16,748 bases of DNA from Desulfuromonadaceae bacterium GWC2_58_13 (GTDB lineage: Bacteria; Desulfobacterota; Desulfuromonadia; Desulfuromonadales; Trichloromonadaceae), in NCBI GenBank assembly GCA_001825565.1, contig MHXM01000124.1:1300-18047 (forward strand), read 5' to 3'. The notes beneath the pieces are model-generated. The model was not told the origin of the DNA. It searched no databases and saw nothing but the letters and a program-made list of their open reading frames with translations. Every line of letters begins with the position of its first letter. The first letter of the stretch is position 1. The translations under genes and the position numbers were made by a program. Below, one piece after another: positions 12,737 through 16,748 of the stretch.

Positions 12737-14029
12737 CTAGCGCACGAAGGTCGTCGGTTCCAGCTCGGCCAGGATATCCGTCTTCTCACTCTTCAATCCC
12801 GCCGTGCTGTAGACGTTGCGCGGGTTCCAGAGCATCCAGCCGTTGGAACCGAACTCGTCCGAGGCGCTGGTCTGCAAACGAATCTCGCTGGCGCCAAAGG
12901 TTCGCCGATCAAAGGCGTAATCCCGAAACGCCTGCAGCCAGGGACGAAACCGTAGGGTCGAGAGGCCGGTTCGCTGCTGGGCCTTGTTCAGCGACAGCAA
13001 AACGATTTCGTAGGGATTGGCCACCGGGTTGCGGTACCGGCCGACCCCAAAAGTGAACCCCGAAGGATAGAGCATCGGTGAAATATAATCGAGATGCTCG
13101 GCCAGCCGCTCCAGTTGCTGGCCGATATTGGTATCATTCTCATTCCAGCAGACATATCCGAAAATATCGGCCGCCATGGCCACGTTGTACGGGTTCAGCC
13201 GCTCCCGCGCCCCGGCCAGAAAACCGCTGACCGCCTCGACCCGGTGCGCCTGCACGTTTGGTCGGGAGAACACCAGACCGGCCCGCTCGGGGAAGCGCAC
13301 GTAATCGAACTGGATCTCATCGAACCCGAGAGCCGCCGCTTCCACGGCCAGGGCGATGTTATACTCCCAGACCTCGCTGGAAAAAGGATCGACCCAGCGC
13401 AGCTTCTCGCCGTCGCGCCAGGATGCGCCGGTGGCTGTTTTCACCGCCAGATCGGGTCTGGCGGCCGCCAGCAAATCGTCCTTGAACACCACGATCCGGC
13501 CGATGGTATAAATCCCGCGCTCTTTCAACGACGCCAGCAGGGCTTTGGGATCGCGCACCGTGATCACCTTCTGGGCGCCGATCCCGGCGGCCTGCGCCAC
13601 CTGGCTGGGATAACAGACCATCCCCCGGTCTCCCTTGATGTCAATCACCAGGGCGTTGAGTTCGGTGCTCTCGATCAGCTCAAGGGCAGGATTTCGCAGA
13701 CTCGGCGCACTGATGCCATAAAAAGAGAGATAGAGCGCCTTGGGAGTAAAGGGCGCCAGGGCGACCTCGGCGGCCTTTTCGGGTATCACCTCGACCCGCC
13801 GGTAACCGGCAGCTCTGACCCGCAGCGGTTCGCCATCGGAAAATATGGCAAACCGTCCCCCGCCATCGGTGCGGACAACGCCCATCCCGCAGGTCACCGT
13901 CGCCCCGGCAAGCCCGGCTCCGGTCGGCCCGTCCAGAACCCGCCCCTCGACCAGTTCGCAGCCGAAGACGCATACTTCCGACAAAAACAGTAAACCGAGC
14001 ACCAGCAGGACGTGAACCAGGCTGCGCAT
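12737..14029 (-). CDS. Exported putative glycoside hydrolase (DUF4015-type barrel)
   Basis: 430 residues. An N-terminal signal (1-23) ends in VFGC with Cys24, which could be either a lipobox or a signal peptidase I site. Residues about 27-92 resemble a carboxypeptidase-regulatory-like beta-sandwich (EGRVLDGPTGAGLAGATV, then GGRFAIFSDGEPLRVRAAGY). The rest (about 97-415) matches the putative glycosyl hydrolase domain DUF4015: LNALVIDIKGDRG (125-137), FDEIQFDYVRFPE (237-248), AADIFGYV (287-294) and YISPMLYPSG (315-324), with a row of acidic residues at strand ends as in a TIM barrel. The substrate is unknown; an envelope or extracellular polysaccharide is a guess. I chose the ATG at 14029 because GAGGAG stands seven bases before it and it begins the signal peptide; upstream ATGs at 14044 and 14095 lack a ribosome-binding site. 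Confidence 0.85.
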   Translation of the reverse strand: MRSLVHVLLVLGLLFLSEVCVFGCELVEGRVLDGPTGAGLAGATVTCGMGVVRTDGGGRFAIFSDGEPLRVRAAGYRRVEVIPEKAAEVALAPFTPKALYLSFYGISAPSLRNPALELIESTELNALVIDIKGDRGMVCYPSQVAQAAGIGAQKVITVRDPKALLASLKERGIYTIGRIVVFKDDLLAAARPDLAVKTATGASWRDGEKLRWVDPFSSEVWEYNIALAVEAAALGFDEIQFDYVRFPERAGLVFSRPNVQAHRVEAVSGFLAGARERLNPYNVAMAADIFGYVCWNENDTNIGQQLERLAEHLDYISPMLYPSGFTFGVGRYRNPVANPYEIVLLSLNKAQQRTGLSTLRFRPWLQAFRDYAFDRRTFGASEIRLQTSASDEFGSNGWMLWNPRNVYSTAGLKSEKTDILAELEPTTFVR

Positions 14030-14036
14030 GAAAACA

Positions 14037-14042
14037 CTCCTC
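14037..14042 (-). promoter_or_regulatory. Ribosome-binding site that fixes the DUF4015-type gene start
   Basis: GAGGAG on the minus strand is seven bases from the ATG at 14029 and overlaps the alternative ATG at 14044, which has no such site of its own. Confidence 0.75.
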
Positions 14043-14351
14043 ATCTCAGGGGGATAACGGAAAAGAAGGAAACCTCCGTGACCCATGAATTTCACATATC
14101 ATGCCAGCCGCGCATCACTTCTGTTAAATAGAAATATCGAACAATTTAAGATGGTTACACCACAGAGAAGGGTGCCCGTCAAAAACCGGACCGCACCAAC
14201 CGTTGAAAAAACCGGTCAACGTTGCAGAAAGTGTCAATATTTCGGGGGTTTGTCAAAATGGGAGAACCGCCGCGAGCGGGGAACCGGTGGGAAAGGGGTC
14301 CTGTCCATGGCTCCCAATCCCGGCGTCGAGGCATCGATATCGACGTTAAAA
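14043..14351. other. Intergenic gap with repeated TTGAC motifs
   Basis: No convincing gene is present; frames crossing it lack starts with ribosome-binding sites. On the minus strand, TTGAC occurs at 14252-14256, 14233-14237, 14215-14219 and 14178-14182, a spacing of about 19, 18 and 37 bases. A short direct repeat, AAAAACCGG, also occurs twice (about 14181-14189 and 14206-14214). The gap must hold the promoter of the DUF4015-type gene, but several TTGACA/TTGACC strings compete as -35 elements and no clear -10 stands out. Confidence 0.45.
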
Positions 14352-14377
14352 CCCCGAGCCGGCCGACGGGGGGCCGG
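14352..14377 (-). terminator. Probable terminator of the GspE/PilB-type gene
   Basis: Directly after the stop at 14380, the minus strand forms either CCGGCC/GGCCGG (14359-14364 with 14372-14377) or CCCCG/CGGGG (14352-14356 with 14367-14371). The second is followed by TTTTAA. G/C-rich stem plus short U-tract; the exact fold is uncertain. Confidence 0.45.
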
Positions 14378-14379
14378 GA

Positions 14380-16647
14380 TCAGAGGCAAACCAGATTGAC
14401 CTGGTGTAAATCGGTGATGCCTTGGAAAACTTTTTCGATGCCATCCTGGCGCAAGGAAACCATCCCCTCTTCGCGGGCCACCTTTTCGATGCTATCGGCC
14501 CCCGAGCGTTGTCGAATGGCCAGCTTGACGGCGGCGGAGTTGACCAGCAGTTCCTGGATGGCGATGCGTCCGCTGTAACCGAAGCCATCGCAGGCGGGGC
14601 AGCCGTTTGATCGCATGAGCAGCAGGTCGTCGTCATAGGCGGGCATGCCGTGCCGGGTGAAGTAGTCGGCTCCGTAGGAGGTAACCAGTTGCTCGTATTC
14701 TTCGCGACTGGGGTGAAAGGGCACCTTGCATTGGTTGCACAGACGGCGGACCAACCGCTGGGCGATGATGCCGAGCATGGCGTCGGCGAAGTTGATGGGA
14801 TCCTCACCCATTTCGATGAGCCGGATAATCGTCTCCGGGGCGTTGTTGGTATGCAGGGTGCTGAACACCAGATGTCCGGTCAGCGAGGCCGCAATGGCGG
14901 CTTTGGCGGTAATTTTATCGCGCATTTCGCCGATCATGATCACGTCCGGATCGGCCCGCAGAAAAGAACGCAGCGCTTCCTCGAAGGTAAAGCCGATCTT
15001 GGCGTTGATCTGCACCTGACGCAATCCCCGCTGGGTGATTTCCACCGGGTCCTCGGCTGTCCAGATTTTGCGATTGCCGGTATTGATTTCCGAAATAGCC
15101 GAATGGAGGGTGGTGGTTTTTCCCGAACCGGTAGGCCCGACACAGAGGATGATGCCGTAGGGCTTTTTGATCAGATCGTGGAAGCGGTCAAGATTTCGCG
15201 CGGAAACCCCGAGTTGCTCCAAAGAAAGAATGCGGGCGGCGTTCAGGATACGCAGCACCGCATCTTCCTGACCGCCGATGGTCGGGGTGACTTCGACGCG
15301 ATACTCGATCCGTTCGCGACCTTGTTTGAGAAGAATCTTTCCCGATTGAGGGCGGCGCCGTTCGGCGATATCCAGCTTGGCGATGATTTTGATCCGGGAA
15401 ATGATCGCCGCTTTGTACTGGGCGGCGATTTTGTGAACGGTGTAACATTCGCCGTCCTTGCGATAACGGACAACCAAAGGCAGGGATCCCATTTCCGGTT
15501 CGAAGTGAATATCCGAGACACCTCGGCGAAAAGCATCGAGCAGCACCTTGTTGACCAGATTGATGACCTTCGAATCCGATTCGGTGATCCGTTCCATTTC
15601 CTTTTCTTCAACCACCTCGATATCCAGGTCGTCGAGATCCAGAATAAGTTCCTCGATTTTCTCTTCGGATTCATAAAAAAAATGATGGATGTGTTCCTCG
15701 ATCTTGCGAGCGCTGGCGACCACCAGTTCGATCCGCCGATTGGTCGCGAAACGCAGATTCTCGCCGATGGTCGGGTCGGTCGGGGTCGAGGTCGCCACCA
15801 CCAGCCGGCTGGGTGTCGCCTCGATCGGCAACACCTGCATTCGTTCGACCAGATCCCGGGAAATCAACCGGGCCACTTCGGGAAGAATCTGTATTTCGTC
15901 AAGGTCGATCACGCGCAGACCGAACTTCTGGGCCAGGGCCTTTAACAGTTGATCCTCGCTGATCAAGCTTTTTTCGACCAGAATCGAACCGATCCGCTTG
16001 TGTTTGTCGACATCCTGCCTGGCGCAAACCTCTTCGACCTGCTTGCGGGTCACCAGACCGGCTTCAATGAGAATATCGCCAATCCGAAACTGGGGCGCAC
16101 GCTGCCCAGCCTTCCGGGCCGCGGTGATAGCCGCCTCCACCTTCTCCCGGGGCAGCTGGTTCTGTTCGCTGAGACTGTCGCCCAGGCGACGTTTGCGCAA
16201 CTGTTCCTGAACTTCGAGGGCCGATTTGAGGTCGCCCTCTTCTATCATCCCCTGCTGTTTCAGGACTTCTCCCAATGGTTGGTCGAGTCGTTTGATGTTC
16301 AATCCCCTGCGGGTAAAAAATATTCGCGAAAAGTCGGTATCCTGCCCTTCCGGATAACCGAAAACCCCCTTGCTGAAACGCTCTTCGCGGGTCAGAAAAA
16401 GACGAAAACAATCGCCGGTTGCGGTGCGAAGATCTTCGCAGACACTGCTTGCCCGCAGCTTTATAAACGAGTCCCCGACATCGTCGAACAATTTGACGAA
16501 ACAGATGGCCTCAAAAGGATAAGACACGGGACGATCCTCTCCCGGACGAAAAATTTCTACTCCGACGCCCTCGGGATCAAAGGGTTGAAAAAGATGCCCC
16601 CGACATTCGCTGCCATTGAGAAATTTCACCACCAAATCCCTGGACAT
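14380..16647 (-). CDS. GspE/PilB-type secretion or pilus assembly ATPase with N-terminal extension
   Basis: 755 residues, against about 500-570 for ordinary GspE/PilB. Residues 1-60 (LVVKFLNGSECRGHLF...FEAICFVKLF) form a small beta-rich domain I cannot firmly name. Residues 124-250 hold four units beginning LGEVL, LGDSL, IGDIL and IGSIL (near 125, 155, 189, 219) and closing LAQKFGLRVIDL, the pattern of MshEN/GspE N-terminal domains, some of which bind cyclic di-GMP. The ATPase core follows: Walker A GPTGSGKT (504-511), EDPVE (532-536), IMIGEMRD (571-577) and STLHTNN (596-602). A zinc site uses Cys637, Cys640, Cys683 and Cys686. All catalytic parts are intact. The protein should power a type II secretion or type IV pilus machine, but no other machine gene is in the window. 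The ATG at 16647 has AGGAGG four bases upstream. Confidence 0.93.
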   Translation of the reverse strand: MSRDLVVKFLNGSECRGHLFQPFDPEGVGVEIFRPGEDRPVSYPFEAICFVKLFDDVGDSFIKLRASSVCEDLRTATGDCFRLFLTREERFSKGVFGYPEGQDTDFSRIFFTRRGLNIKRLDQPLGEVLKQQGMIEEGDLKSALEVQEQLRKRRLGDSLSEQNQLPREKVEAAITAARKAGQRAPQFRIGDILIEAGLVTRKQVEEVCARQDVDKHKRIGSILVEKSLISEDQLLKALAQKFGLRVIDLDEIQILPEVARLISRDLVERMQVLPIEATPSRLVVATSTPTDPTIGENLRFATNRRIELVVASARKIEEHIHHFFYESEEKIEELILDLDDLDIEVVEEKEMERITESDSKVINLVNKVLLDAFRRGVSDIHFEPEMGSLPLVVRYRKDGECYTVHKIAAQYKAAIISRIKIIAKLDIAERRRPQSGKILLKQGRERIEYRVEVTPTIGGQEDAVLRILNAARILSLEQLGVSARNLDRFHDLIKKPYGIILCVGPTGSGKTTTLHSAISEINTGNRKIWTAEDPVEITQRGLRQVQINAKIGFTFEEALRSFLRADPDVIMIGEMRDKITAKAAIAASLTGHLVFSTLHTNNAPETIIRLIEMGEDPINFADAMLGIIAQRLVRRLCNQCKVPFHPSREEYEQLVTSYGADYFTRHGMPAYDDDLLLMRSNGCPACDGFGYSGRIAIQELLVNSAAVKLAIRQRSGADSIEKVAREEGMVSLRQDGIEKVFQGITDLHQVNLVCL

Positions 16648-16678
16648 CGGTCCTCCTGGAATTCCTTCAATAATGAGA

Positions 16679-16699
16679 TTAAAACCATAATCGTTTTAA
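16679..16699. promoter_or_regulatory. Inverted repeat upstream of the GspE/PilB-type gene
   Basis: TTAAAAC (16679-16685) and GTTTTAA (16693-16699) flank a 7-base centre, a symmetric 21-bp AT-rich palindrome 32 bases before the ATG. It could be an operator or a weak stem after the upstream gene; it lacks the G/C core of a terminator. Confidence 0.35.
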
Positions 16700-16701
16700 A
16701 T

Positions 16702-16748
16702 TTACCAGACTCTTTCCATGGCGTCCATCAACTTACCGATAGCCTTCC
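16702..16748 (-). CDS. C-terminal fragment of an unidentified gene cut by the window edge
   Basis: On the minus strand, a frame open at the edge ends in TAA (16702-16704) and reads KAIGKLMDAMERVW before the stop. The helix-like, charged composition and the good position, 54 bases before the next start on the same strand, suggest the end of a real gene. Too little is visible to name it, and a chance open frame of 14 codons is possible. Confidence 0.4.
   Translation of the reverse strand, partial: KAIGKLMDAMERVW

Noticed and set aside
14650..15945. 431-codon plus-strand open frame
   Set aside because: Antisense to the ATPase core; composition and lack of start signals mark it as a shadow.

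Overview
The window reads as a chromosomal segment of a GC-rich, Gram-negative, motile bacterium. It resembles a deltaproteobacterium of the Desulfuromonadales (Geobacter/Desulfuromonas type). This placement rests on gene content only: a FeoB with a linked DtxR/FeoA protein, a GspE/PilB-type ATPase with a long N-terminal extension, an NtrC-type two-component pair beside an HtrA protease, and a putative glycoside hydrolase of the DUF4015 type. No rRNA, tRNA, complete mobile element or convincing CRISPR array is visible. Twelve of the fourteen full-length genes, and a partial one at the right edge, lie on the minus strand. Only the AEC transporter and the flagellin are on the plus strand.

Layout from left to right. 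1-404 is non-coding, with three hairpins including the likely ppiB terminator. 405-917 is a cyclophilin. 1018-3811 is a minus-strand iron operon, feoB > small Cys-rich protein > DtxR/FeoA fusion, joined by two 4-base ATGA overlaps. It is preceded by a near-consensus Fur box (3837-3851) and by fur (3876-4307). fur has a clear promoter overlapped by a second Fur-like palindrome. A 21-bp perfect inverted-repeat terminator (4367-4420) separates fur from a periplasmic thiol pair, TlpA-like thioredoxin > CcdA (4436-5725), which has its own promoter. Upstream of that, 5788-10550 is one long minus-strand cluster: membrane histidine kinase > sigma54-dependent response regulator > HtrA/Do protease > hotdog thioesterase > zincin-like metallopeptidase. 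Most junctions overlap or are very short, and three genes use GTG or TTG starts. 10551-10789 is a divergent intergenic region holding a strong candidate for a short terminated RNA. Then come the plus-strand AEC transporter (10790-11734) and an unusually short, isolated flagellin (11888-12655), followed by a 19-bp bidirectional terminator. On the minus strand, 12737-14029 is the secreted or lipid-anchored DUF4015-type protein, 14030-14379 is a repeat-rich gap, and 14380-16647 is the GspE/PilB-type ATPase.

How the parts fit together. The left half is iron uptake and its control: Fur acts on itself and on feoB, with a DtxR/FeoA partner and an unexplained Cys-rich protein inside the operon. The middle is envelope maintenance: disulfide reduction in the periplasm by TlpA/CcdA, and protein quality control by HtrA, probably under the linked two-component system. 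The right part is surface structure and motility: a flagellin and an assembly ATPase with MshEN-like repeats that may sense cyclic di-GMP. The most interesting unexplained signals are the terminated RNA carrying an exact anti-Shine-Dalgarno string at about 10604-10670, the DtxR/FeoA protein with an acidic would-be recognition helix, the 63-residue seven-cysteine protein between feoB and that regulator, and the extended ATPase.
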